Below are positions 19,008-26,537 of a stretch of DNA of 64,000 bases, piece after piece. The stretch covers positions 59,011 to 123,010 of the forward strand of contig JAJXZJ010000021.1 of NCBI GenBank assembly GCA_021780105.1, in the 5' to 3' direction. The position numbers were made by a program, and so were the translations under genes. Below the pieces are notes generated by a model, which was given only the letters and a program-made list of their open reading frames with translations, made no database searches and was not told where the DNA came from. Source of the DNA: a bacterium (GTDB taxonomy: Bacteria; Verrucomicrobiota; Verrucomicrobiia; Limisphaerales; J093). Position 1 is the stretch's first letter. Each line of letters begins with the position of its first letter.

Positions 19008-20621
19008 GTGAAAACGCCCGCCCACCGCGCCATCCGCGTCGGCCTCGTCGCCCTCGGCTGCGCCAAAAACCTCGTGGACGCCGAGATCATGCTCGGCACG
19101 CTGGCCCGCGACGGCGTCGAGCTGACCCCCGACGCCGCCAGTGCGGACGTGGTAATCGTCAACACCTGCTCATTCATTGACTCCGCCCAGGAGGAAAGCG
19201 TGGACGCGATCCTCGAATCCGCCGCACTCCGCGAGGCACGTCACCGCGGGCAGGGCCTGATTGTCTCCGGCTGCCTGTCGCAACGTTTCCGCGACGAGCT
19301 GCCGAAACTGTTGCCCGAAGTGGACGCGTTCATGGGCATTGACCAGGTGGCGCAGGTGACGGACATCGTGAAACAGGCCCTCGCCCGGCGCGCCGAACGC
19401 ATCCGCGAACCGCAGCCGCCACGCACGGCCAAACAAAAAGTTGTCGCCCGCCTGGCGGAGTTGAATTCCACAACACAGCCTGCGTCCGCAACCGCGCCGT
19501 CATCGGCACCGCTGGTCGAGATCCACGCGCGGCCGACCTACATTCCGGACTACGCGACGCCGCGGTTCCGGCTCACCCCGCGGCATTTCGCCTACCTCAA
19601 GATCGCCGAGGGCTGCAACCACCCGTGCAGTTTCTGCATCATCCCGCAGATGCGCGGCAGCCACCGCAGCCGGCCGCAGGCGGACATCGTGGCCGAGGCC
19701 CGCCAGCTCCTCGCGGACGGCGTGAAAGAGCTGAACCTCATTTCGCAGGATTCGACCTACTATGGCCTGGATCTCCGGCCGAACCACAGCCGGGCGATCG
19801 CCTCGCCGGCGCGCTTCACCGCCGCCGCCCGCGCCCTGCCTGCCAGCGCCACCACACTCTGCACGCTGCTGCGCGAGTTGAACGCGTTGCCGGGCGAGTT
19901 CTGGATTCGCCTGCTTTACACGCATCCGGCGCATTGGACCGACGAACTGATCCAGACCATCGCCGAATGCCCGAAAGTCGCGCGCTACGTGGACATGCCG
20001 CTGCAGCACATCCACGACGTGATGCTCGAACGGATGCGGCGCGAAACCTCGCGCGCCTACATCGAGGACCTCATCCGCCGGCTGCGCGCGGGCGTGCCGG
20101 GCATCGCGCTGCGGACGACGTTCATCGTCGGTTTTCCGGGCGAAACGGAGGCGATGTTCGCCAGCCTGCTGGACTTCATCCGCGCCACGCGCTTCGAGCG
20201 GCTGGGCGTGTTCACCTATTCGCGCGAGGACGGCACGATCGCCGGCCGGATGGCACACCAGGTTTCGGAACCGATCCGCCAGCGCCGGCGCGAGCAGGCA
20301 ATGGCCGCGCAGCATGACATCGCGCAAGCCGTGGCGGCCTCGTTCGTCGGGCGCACGGTGCGGGTGCTGGTGGAAAAGTCCGTCGGCGCGGACGAGTTGA
20401 AAAACGCCGCCGTCAGTTCCTGGGAACACGGCCTGGTGCGGGAACCGGCAACTCGTAATTCGCAATTGGGAGATCACAATTGGCTGGTGGCCCGCGGCGA
20501 GGCGGACGCGCCGGACATTGACGGCCGGGTTTACGTGCGCGGCCGGCTGCCGGCGGGCCGGTTTGCCGACGTGCGGATTGTCGGCCACACGGATTACGAC
20601 CTGCTGGCGGAGCCGGGTTGA
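19008..20621 (+). CDS. rimO: Ribosomal protein S12 methylthiotransferase RimO
   Basis: A 537-residue radical-SAM methylthiotransferase that modifies Asp88 (E. coli numbering) of ribosomal protein S12. It has the N-terminal UPF0004 domain with the auxiliary-cluster cysteines (ALGCAKNLVD, NTCSFID, VSGCLSQR), the radical-SAM motif CNHPCSFCIIP, the conserved RLLYTHPAHW and DMPLQHIHD segments, GFPGET, and a TRAM domain. GTG 19008 fits the normal N-terminus; an in-frame ATG at 18930 would add 26 residues. It is about 90 residues longer than E. coli RimO because of three insertions: an Ala/Thr/Ser-rich linker before the radical-SAM core, about 30 residues after DSTYYG, and an AT-rich patch (TRNSQLGDHNW) in the TRAM region. 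It heads a run with pgsA and pgpA. Confidence 0.93.
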   Translation: MKTPAHRAIRVGLVALGCAKNLVDAEIMLGTLARDGVELTPDAASADVVIVNTCSFIDSAQEESVDAILESAALREARHRGQGLIVSGCLSQRFRDELPKLLPEVDAFMGIDQVAQVTDIVKQALARRAERIREPQPPRTAKQKVVARLAELNSTTQPASATAPSSAPLVEIHARPTYIPDYATPRFRLTPRHFAYLKIAEGCNHPCSFCIIPQMRGSHRSRPQADIVAEARQLLADGVKELNLISQDSTYYGLDLRPNHSRAIASPARFTAAARALPASATTLCTLLRELNALPGEFWIRLLYTHPAHWTDELIQTIAECPKVARYVDMPLQHIHDVMLERMRRETSRAYIEDLIRRLRAGVPGIALRTTFIVGFPGETEAMFASLLDFIRATRFERLGVFTYSREDGTIAGRMAHQVSEPIRQRRREQAMAAQHDIAQAVAASFVGRTVRVLVEKSVGADELKNAAVSSWEHGLVREPATRNSQLGDHNWLVARGEADAPDIDGRVYVRGRLPAGRFADVRIVGHTDYDLLAEPG

Positions 20622-20663
20622 GATGTCGTTGCGTTCCGGGGCGAATCCGTTAAAACCTTCCGC

Positions 20664-21290
20664 GTGAACCTGCCTAACAAGCTCACGGCGTCGCGGTTCG
20701 GCCTGACGGCCCTGTTCCTGTGGGCGATCATGTCGCATTCGCCGCTGAACGACACGCTCGCCCTGATCATTTTCTGCGTCGCCGGGTTGACGGACATGTT
20801 CGACGGCCGCATTGCCCGGCAGCGCCGCCTTATCACGAACTTCGGCATCCTGATGGACCCGCTGGCCGACAAGATTCTCACCTGCTCCGCGTTCATCGTG
20901 CTGGTGGAGCGGCACATGATTTCGCCGCCGCCGATCGTGTTCACGCTGGCGCATCACGCCTTCCGGCCGAAGGTGGAGGCGTGGATGGTGGTCATCATCG
21001 TATGGCGGGAGCTGGCCATCACCGGCCTGCGGTTGCTCGCGGCGTCGAAGAATGTCGTCCTCGCCGCCGAGGGCTACGGCAAGCACAAGACCATCTCGCA
21101 GATCGTAGCCCTCATCGCCATGCTCACGATGGGCGCCTACGACGAATGGTGGCCGTGGCTCGCGGGGCTGTTCAAACCGTGGGCGCCGGCGTTCGCACTG
21201 GCGGCGCTCTGGCTCACCGTCATCCTCACCGCCACGTCCGGCGTGCTCTACCTCTGGCGCAACCGCCGGCTTTACCTGGACGACATGTGA
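20664..21290 (+). CDS. pgsA: CDP-diacylglycerol--glycerol-3-phosphate 3-phosphatidyltransferase
   Basis: A 208-residue inner-membrane enzyme that makes phosphatidylglycerol-phosphate from CDP-diacylglycerol and glycerol-3-phosphate. The CDP-alcohol phosphotransferase signature is complete: D-x2-DG-x-x-AR-x-G-x3-D-x3-D (TDMFDGRIARQ, then GILMDPLADK). About five hydrophobic helices follow. The start is GTG 20664, 42 bases after rimO. The stop overlaps the start of the next gene, which encodes the phosphatase for its product, so the two are translationally coupled. The tail contains a longer-than-usual loop with a charged PKVEAW segment. Confidence 0.93.
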   Translation: MNLPNKLTASRFGLTALFLWAIMSHSPLNDTLALIIFCVAGLTDMFDGRIARQRRLITNFGILMDPLADKILTCSAFIVLVERHMISPPPIVFTLAHHAFRPKVEAWMVVIIVWRELAITGLRLLAASKNVVLAAEGYGKHKTISQIVALIAMLTMGAYDEWWPWLAGLFKPWAPAFALAALWLTVILTATSGVLYLWRNRRLYLDDM

Positions 21291-21814
21291 AACCCGCCGC
21301 GTCGCGCCGGCTTCAACTCTGGATCGCCCAGGGCTTCGGCGCCGGCCGCGTGCCCGTGGCGCCGGGAACGTTCGGCTCGCTCGTCGGCCTGCTGTGGACC
21401 GCGGCGCTGCTGGCCACGGGAAATCTCTGGTGCGCGGCGGCCGGCTTGACTGCGGGTTTCGTGCTTTCCGTATGGCTTTGTGGCGCGGCGGAAAAAATCC
21501 TCGGTGCCAGGGATCCCGGCTGCGTCGTACTCGATGAAATCGCCGCGCTGCCGCTGGGATTCGCCGGCTGGATCGCCTTTCACCTGCACACGACCGGCCA
21601 GTTGCCGGAATCGCGTTTCTTCCTGACCGGCCAAGGCGCCGCGATCGCGCTGGCCGGCTTCGCGGCGTTCCGGGTGTTCGACATCTGGAAACCGTGGCCG
21701 GTGCGGCAAAGCCAGTCGCTGCCCGGCGGCTGGGGCGTGACCGTGGACGATTTCCTCGCCGCGGTCTATGTGAACCTGATCTGGCTGCCGGCCGCCTGGC
21801 TCGGCTGGCTGTGA
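21287..21814 (+). CDS. pgpA: Phosphatidylglycerophosphatase A
   Basis: A 175-residue membrane phosphatase that converts phosphatidylglycerol-phosphate to phosphatidylglycerol, the step after PgsA. The start GTG 21287 overlaps the pgsA stop (GTGA), which implies coupled translation. Family marks are GAGRVPVAPGTFGSL near the N-terminus, CVVLDEIAALP, FRVFDIWKPWPV, and the terminal GGWGVTVDDFLAAVYVN, where the Asp pair is catalytic in the family. The last 142 bases of homology (21665-21806) are duplicated at 22978-23119, flanking the toxin-antitoxin island. This copy is full length, so it is the functional gene. Confidence 0.93.
   Translation: MKPAASRRLQLWIAQGFGAGRVPVAPGTFGSLVGLLWTAALLATGNLWCAAAGLTAGFVLSVWLCGAAEKILGARDPGCVVLDEIAALPLGFAGWIAFHLHTTGQLPESRFFLTGQGAAIALAGFAAFRVFDIWKPWPVRQSQSLPGGWGVTVDDFLAAVYVNLIWLPAAWLGWL
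21665..21806 (+). repeat. Direct repeat copy A (pgpA 3' end)
   Basis: 142 bp, 97% identical (four mismatches by eye) to 22978-23119. It is the 3' end of functional pgpA. The copies are 1,313 bp apart and bracket the toxin-antitoxin island. Confidence 0.95.
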
Positions 21815-21835
21815 ACGCCTTGCCCATCGCGCCAA

Positions 21836-22020
21836 CGTGTTCCTTGTGCCGCCGTCGGTACGGAATCACGGTGCGATAGAAATGCAGGCTGGCCTCCACG
21901 CCCGCCGCCAGCGGGAAAAACGCCGTGCGGTTCATCTCCATCAACACCGCTGCAGGCGGCCAGTCCACCAGGTTGGTGGCGCCTTGCAGCAATAGTTGGC
22001 GCCAGTCCCGCCGGTTGACA
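21836..22020 (-). pseudogene. Unidentified coding remnant, antisense to the island
   Basis: Read on the minus strand, one frame gives a protein-like stretch of about 60 residues (RDWRQLLLQGATNLVDWPP, then MEMNRTAFFPLAAGVEASL and HFYRTVIPYRR). It has protein-like composition but no family I can name. It has no clear start or stop of its own: at one end it runs into the antitoxin gene and at the other into pgpA. It may be a gene fragment carried in with the island. It could also be chance coding in GC-rich DNA. Confidence 0.35.
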
Positions 22021-22049
22021 CCCCTGCTCCCCGAAGCCACACTCCTACC

Positions 22050-22319
22050 ATGGAAATTCACGAGCTGGTCGTTGAGATGAAGTTGCTGGAGCGCCGCCTC
22101 ACGCTCTACGAAGAAAAGTATGGCGTCCTGAGCGGGGATTTCCACACCGCGCTCATGGCCGGCAAACTGGCGCGCTACGACGAGTTCGATGAAACGCGCG
22201 CCGATTTCAGCCGTTGGAAGGGCATTTACGAAACCTGGCTTCGTCGCAAAGGCAGCTACGACCGCCAACTCAAAGAGCGGCGGCTGGAGGAGTCGCTCCG
22301 GTTCCAGCCCGCCTACTGA
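22050..22319 (+). CDS. Putative antitoxin (TumA-like) of a TumE-type module
   Basis: An 89-residue, highly charged, largely helical protein (EIHELVVEMKLLERRLTLYE, then EFDETRADFSRWKGIYETWL). I recognise it by the pattern of small helical proteins paired with DUF6516/TumE-type toxins, with an ExKYGxxSxDF segment after the first helix. It starts at ATG 22050 and stops 8 bases before the ATG of the toxin-like gene, the usual antitoxin-first order. It likely binds and neutralises the toxin and represses the operon, but no DNA-binding motif is obvious. Assignment rests on context and composition. Confidence 0.6.
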   Translation: MEIHELVVEMKLLERRLTLYEEKYGVLSGDFHTALMAGKLARYDEFDETRADFSRWKGIYETWLRRKGSYDRQLKERRLEESLRFQPAY

Positions 22320-22327
22320 CGGCAACA

Positions 22328-22748
22328 ATGGCCTCCGCCCCCCTGCATTCCCTGGCGGACTACAGCCGGCTCGTGGCCGGGACTGCTTTGCCATCCCTGC
22401 ATCGTCCATTCCACGGTGCACGTGTGGTCGGACAGCTCGTTCACGGGCGTTGCGGAAGGCGAGGTCTTTTGCGCGAACGGCATCCGGCTGCGGATGCGCG
22501 AAGAACTGGATTTCGATGCCGGGTTGATCACGTCGTATGGCTACGAATTCTACCGTGGGGACGAGCGCCTTTTCTGGTTCGACGATTTTCCGCACCCAAA
22601 CGATCCCGCGCTGGCCTCCTCCTTTCCACATCACCGGCACCTGCCGCCGGACATCCGGCATCATCGCGTGCCGGCGCCGGAGATGAGTTTCCACACGCCC
22701 AATCTGCCTTTTCTGGTTGGAGAATTGGCGAAGCTCGCAGCCTCCTGA
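22328..22748 (+). pseudogene. TumE-like (DUF6516) toxin, frameshifted near its 5' end
   Basis: The main frame (from about 22380 to the stop at 22748) carries DUF6516/TumE-family features: [40 protein letters not shown], then [20 protein letters not shown] and RIPAP-like [18 protein letters not shown]. That frame has no ATG upstream; the expected N-terminus ([18 protein letters not shown]) starts at ATG 22328 in another frame. One extra base between about 22379 and 22392 would explain the break. A GTG at 22416 could start a shortened product. The toxin is therefore probably inactive in this copy, while its antitoxin is intact. A base-calling error is the alternative. Confidence 0.6.
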
Positions 22749-22904
22749 AGGAAGCCACAGCGAATGGGAAAGCGGAAAACTCCGGGTTGGATTTGGCGCG
22801 GCGACATGACGAGAACAGCGCGTGTGGCACTGATGAAACCCGCGGAACGAGAGGACGCGGGATACCCCAAGCCCCCCGGAGAAAATCGCTGAAGAAAGGA
22901 TTAA

Positions 22905-22938
22905 AGCGGCGCGGGAGTTCGAGTCGAACTGAGCCGCT
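22905..22938. repeat. Two-tier inverted repeat near the island's right edge
   Basis: Outer arms AGCGGC (22905-22910) and GCCGCT (22933-22938) enclose a near-perfect palindrome GTTCGA-G-TCGAAC (22917-22929). It lies 40 bases before repeat copy B. Possible element end or cruciform; function unknown. Confidence 0.35.
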
Positions 22939-22977
22939 ACGCGGCGAGGTGGTCTGTATGCGCGGAATAACATCGGA

Positions 22978-23127
22978 GCGTCCCGGATGTTCGACATCTG
23001 GAAACCGTGGCCGGTGCGGCAAAGCCAGTCGCTGCCCGGCGGCTGGGGCGTGACCGTGGACGATTTCCTCGCCGCGGTCTCTGTGAACCTGATCTGGCTG
23101 CCGGCCGCCCGGCTCGGCTTAATATGA
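22978..23127 (+). pseudogene. Duplicated 3' fragment of pgpA (direct repeat copy B)
   Basis: Bases 22978-23119 repeat the pgpA 3' end with four substitutions. In frame, an ATG at 22987 reads through MFDIWKPWPV and GGWGVTVDDFLAAV to a TGA at 23125-23127, 46 codons in all, lacking the first three-quarters of the enzyme. Its last codons differ from copy A (RLGLI instead of WLGWL). It is most simply the old gene end, displaced when the island between the copies arrived. Confidence 0.9.
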
Positions 23128-23133
23128 AACTTT

Positions 23134-25002
23134 TCACGCCGAGAGGCGCACAAAGCCTTCCTCGATGAACGTGGTGTTCTGGATGCGCGCGAGCTTTGCG
23201 TAGAGGCCGTCGCGCGCCAGCAGTTCCTCGTGCGTGCCGCGCTCGATGATTTCCCCGCCGCGGATGACGAGAATCTCGTCCGCCTTCACAATCGTGCTCA
23301 GCCGGTGGGCGATGACGAAGCTGGTGCGCCCCGACATCAACCGCTCCAGCGCTTCCTGGATCAGCCGCTCGGTCGCGGTGTCCACGCTCGCGGTGGCCTC
23401 GTCGAGGATGAGAATCGGCGCGTCCTTGAGCAGCGCGCGGGCAATGCTGACGCGCTGTTTTTCGCCGACGCTCAACTTCACGCCGCGTTCGCCGACGCGC
23501 GCGCCGTAGGCATCCGGCAGGCGCATGATGAAGTCGTGGCAGTTCGCCGCACGGGCGGCGGCGTGCAACTCCGCCTCGGTGGCGTCGAGCCGGCCATAAA
23601 GGATGTTCTCGCGGATCGTGCCGTTGAAGAGGAACGGCTCCTGGCTCACAACGGCAATCTGGTCGCGCAACACCTCCAACGGCAGTTCGCGAATGGTGTG
23701 GCCGTCAATGCGGATGCCACCCTCAGTGGTTTCGTAAAACGCCGGCAGCAGGCCGACCAGCGTGGACTTGCCCGCGCCGGTCGGACCGACGAGCGCCATC
23801 ATCTGGCCGGGCTGCGCGTGCAGGGAGATGTTCCGCAACGCCACCTTGCCGGCGCCGTAGCTGAAACCGACGTTCTCGAAAACGACTTCGCCACGGGCGC
23901 GCCAGCCTTTGGCGACGCGCGGCTGACGGTGAGCGTCCACCGGCGCGGGGGCAGTTTCTTTGACCGGGGCAACGGCGCGTTCCGCAGTGGCATCAAGGAT
24001 GTCGAACACGCGGGCGGCGGCGGCGCGGGCGGATTGCAGGAGCTGGTTCAACCCGTGCAGGCGGCCGATGGGTTCGTAGAAAAACATGCCGGCGTAGAGC
24101 ATGAACGCCACGAGGTCGCCCACGCCCATGCGGCCGTGCATCACCAGCCAGCCGCCAACCCACAGCACGAGGCCGATGCCCAGCGCGCCGGTGAATTGCA
24201 TCGCCGGTCCATACCACGCCCAGGCGCGCATTACGACCAGCGTGCCTTCGCGGAGGTCGTCGGCCCGCTGGGCGAAGCGGACATCCTCGTGCGCCTGCCG
24301 GCCGAAGGCCTTGATCTGGCGGATGCCCTGCAAATTGTCCATGAGCAGGGCGTTCATGGCGCTGGACGCCTCGCGCTGAAGGCGATAACGCCGGTGCGCC
24401 GTGAGCGTGTACCACAACGCGCCGCCGACCAGAAACGGCAGCGGAATCAACGCCACTGTGCCCAGCAGCGGACTGGCCGCGAACATGAACACCAGCGCAC
24501 CGATGATGCTGAGCAGTGCCACCGTCCCCTGCTCGGTGCCGTCAATCAGCAGACGCTCGACGTTATTCACGTCCTCGATCACCCGCGTCATGAGGTCGCC
24601 GGACGCGCGCTGGTCGAACCACGCCACGGGCAGCCGCTGGAGTCGTGCATACACCTGGCGGCGCATGTCGAAAATGACGTTTTGTTCGAGGTGGTTGTTG
24701 ATGCGGATGCGCAGGCTGTTGAACGCTTCACGGAACAAAAACGCCCCGATCAAGGCCAGCGCCGTCACCGTCAGCAGATCGTGCCGGCCCAGCTTGATCA
24801 CGTCGTCAATGATAACCTTGGTCAGCTTCGGATACGCCATGCCGAAGCCCAGCGACAGCACTGCGCAGGCGACGTCCGCCACCGCCAGCCACGTATAGGG
24901 CCGCAGGTAAACCGCGACGCGCCGGATGACCTCGCCCGCAGGCCGCGGTCGCGACTGGAAGCTGGGGTCGGTGTGGCTGCCGCCAAGGTGGTGTGAGGAC
25001 AT
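23134..25002 (-). CDS. ABC exporter, MsbA/multidrug half-transporter type
   Basis: A 622-residue fused permease-ATPase that works as a homodimer in the inner membrane, exporting lipids or drugs. The N-terminal half has six predicted helices (LAVADVACAVLSLGFGM, LLTVTALALIGAFLF, LLSIIGALVFMFAASPLLG and others) with the ABC_membrane signature region SGDLMTRVIEDVNNVE. The ATPase half has Walker A GPTGAGKST, Q-loop VVSQEPFLFNGTIREN, signature LSVGEKQRVSIARAL, Walker B ILILDEATASVD and switch His in IAHRLST. ATG 25002 is preferred over a TTG at 25050. It ends 7 bases from the pgpA fragment on the opposite strand. Lipid A flipping is possible, but substrate cannot be read from sequence. Confidence 0.92.
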   Translation of the reverse strand: MSSHHLGGSHTDPSFQSRPRPAGEVIRRVAVYLRPYTWLAVADVACAVLSLGFGMAYPKLTKVIIDDVIKLGRHDLLTVTALALIGAFLFREAFNSLRIRINNHLEQNVIFDMRRQVYARLQRLPVAWFDQRASGDLMTRVIEDVNNVERLLIDGTEQGTVALLSIIGALVFMFAASPLLGTVALIPLPFLVGGALWYTLTAHRRYRLQREASSAMNALLMDNLQGIRQIKAFGRQAHEDVRFAQRADDLREGTLVVMRAWAWYGPAMQFTGALGIGLVLWVGGWLVMHGRMGVGDLVAFMLYAGMFFYEPIGRLHGLNQLLQSARAAAARVFDILDATAERAVAPVKETAPAPVDAHRQPRVAKGWRARGEVVFENVGFSYGAGKVALRNISLHAQPGQMMALVGPTGAGKSTLVGLLPAFYETTEGGIRIDGHTIRELPLEVLRDQIAVVSQEPFLFNGTIRENILYGRLDATEAELHAAARAANCHDFIMRLPDAYGARVGERGVKLSVGEKQRVSIARALLKDAPILILDEATASVDTATERLIQEALERLMSGRTSFVIAHRLSTIVKADEILVIRGGEIIERGTHEELLARDGLYAKLARIQNTTFIEEGFVRLSA

Positions 25003-25414
25003 GGAATGAGGAAAGCAGGAATTCAGGAAGTTTCGGCGGGGTTGATTCAAGGCCCGGCCGGTAAATGACGCGTTTCACCGTCAACGGCGCGGTTGCGAAC
25101 CAAGCGGGAAGTTTTGCCAGGGAGGTAGGGCAGCGGTGCTCCGCCGCCCCAATTGGGGCCGAGCGGCAACTCCGCCCTGCCGCGGCAGCGCTCATGCTTT
25201 CCTGCCTTCTTCATGGTCAATTAGACTCGGACTTTCACCGCCCGTTTTTAGGCGAAACCGCGCGGGCTGAACATCCTTTTCGCGCCGGCTCGACGCCACC
25301 GACCTGGAGTTGCGCAGCGCCATCCACGCCGCGAATGTCGCCGGCCGCAGGCGGCCGCGAAAAATCCCTGTTTCCACGGCACCGTAGTTGTGGCTTAATC
25401 CAGGCGGATTCTCT
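25003..25414. other. Divergent intergenic region with a REP-like palindrome
   Basis: No gene is supported here. The region separates the ABC exporter from the oxidoreductase operon and should hold both promoters. Its one clear structure is the 58-bp imperfect palindrome listed separately. Confidence 0.4.
25124..25181. repeat. REP-like 58-bp imperfect palindrome
   Basis: Arms of 29 bases match at 21 positions and share the perfect centre CCCCAATTGGGG (25147-25158); outer ends are GGTAGGGC and GCCCTGCC. This layout is typical of dispersed extragenic palindromes. I see only this copy in the window. Confidence 0.55.
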
Positions 25415-26503
25415 ATGAACCAGACCAAAGTCGCCATCCTGGGAGCCGGTTTCATCGCGGACATTCATCTCGAATCCTACCACCGGTTCGTGCCCGACGC
25501 CGACGTGGTGGCGGTTTACACGCGCCGGCCGGAGCGCGCCGAGGCCTTCGCCAAAAAACACCGGATCGCGCGCTGGTTCGCGGATCTGGAGCAAACGATC
25601 GCGGAGTCCGGCTGCGACGTGGTGGACGTCTGCCTGCCGAACTGCCTGCACCATCGCGCGGTGATGGCCGCCGCGCGCGCCGGCAAACACGTCATCCTGG
25701 AAAAGCCGCTCTGCCTCACGCTCGAAGAGGCGGACGAAATGCTCGCCGCCATGCGCGCCGCGAACCGCAAGCTGATGTATGCCGAGGAACTGTGTTTCGC
25801 GCCGAAATACGAGCGCGTCCGCAAACTGGCCAACGCCGGCGCGTTCGGCCGGATTTACCTGTTGAAGCAGGCCGAGAAGCACAGCGGGCCGCACAGCGAC
25901 TGGTTCTACGACGTCGCGCAGGCCGGCGGCGGCGTCATCATGGACATGGGCTGTCACGGGCTGGCGTGGTTCCGCTGGATGCTCGGCGGCCGGCCGCGGG
26001 CGTTGAGCGTGCAGGCGCACCTGCAAACCGGACTGATTCACCAGGGGCGCACCCGCGGCGAGGAAAACTCCGTCGTGATGGTTGAGTTCGAGGGCGGCGC
26101 CGTGGGCATTGCCGAGAACAGTTGGGCCAAGCACGGCGGCATGGAGGACAGCGCGGAGGTCTATGGCACCGGCGGCGTTTGCTACGCGGATTTGTTCCAG
26201 GGCAACGCGGCGCTGACCTACAGCCAAAAGGGTTACGACTACGCGATGGAAAAGGCCGGCTCGACCCGGGGCTGGACGTTCACGATTTTTGAGGAGGCGT
26301 TCAACCAGGGTTACCCGCAGGAACTGGCGCACTTCATTGACTGCGTGCGGCACGACCAGGAACCGGTCGTCACCGGCGAGGACGGTCGCGCGGTGCTCGA
26401 ATTGATTTACGCCGCCTACGCCTCGGCCGGCACCGGTCGGAAGATCGGGCTGCCGTTCACGGCGAAAGTGGCAAAACCGGTGGATCTGTGGCTCGGAAAG
26501 TGA
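25415..26503 (+). CDS. Gfo/Idh/MocA family oxidoreductase
   Basis: A 362-residue NAD(P)-dependent sugar or cyclitol dehydrogenase. The N-terminal Rossmann fold begins at once (VAILGAGFIADIHLESY, with GxGxxx motif), VDVCLPNCLHH follows, and the family motif EKP (VILEKPLCLT) supplies the catalytic Lys. The C-terminal alpha/beta domain has GGGVIMDMGCHGLAWFRWML with the usual Asp and His. An AGGCGGA ribosome site precedes ATG 25415. It is the first of three genes in one direction (34-base gap to nagB), which suggests that the substrate is an amino sugar or nucleotide-sugar-derived compound; that is inference. Confidence 0.9.
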   Translation: MNQTKVAILGAGFIADIHLESYHRFVPDADVVAVYTRRPERAEAFAKKHRIARWFADLEQTIAESGCDVVDVCLPNCLHHRAVMAAARAGKHVILEKPLCLTLEEADEMLAAMRAANRKLMYAEELCFAPKYERVRKLANAGAFGRIYLLKQAEKHSGPHSDWFYDVAQAGGGVIMDMGCHGLAWFRWMLGGRPRALSVQAHLQTGLIHQGRTRGEENSVVMVEFEGGAVGIAENSWAKHGGMEDSAEVYGTGGVCYADLFQGNAALTYSQKGYDYAMEKAGSTRGWTFTIFEEAFNQGYPQELAHFIDCVRHDQEPVVTGEDGRAVLELIYAAYASAGTGRKIGLPFTAKVAKPVDLWLGK

Positions 26504-26537
26504 CGGGCGCGTCCGGGGAACTTGGGGAAACAAGCTG

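Noticed and set aside
20720..21284. In-frame upstream extension of pgpA through pgsA
   Set aside because: The extension overlaps pgsA fully and is Arg/His-rich; the GTG at 21287 gives the normal PgpA N-terminus.
22749..22977. Possible tRNA 3' end at GTTCGAGTCGAAC
   Set aside because: The bases around it do not form an acceptor stem or anticodon arm; it is a simple palindrome.
19500..23153. A very long open frame (about 1,200 codons) on the minus strand across rimO, pgsA and pgpA
   Set aside because: It is antisense to three well-identified genes, is rich in Arg, His, Pro and Gly as GC-rich shadow frames are, and shows no domain.
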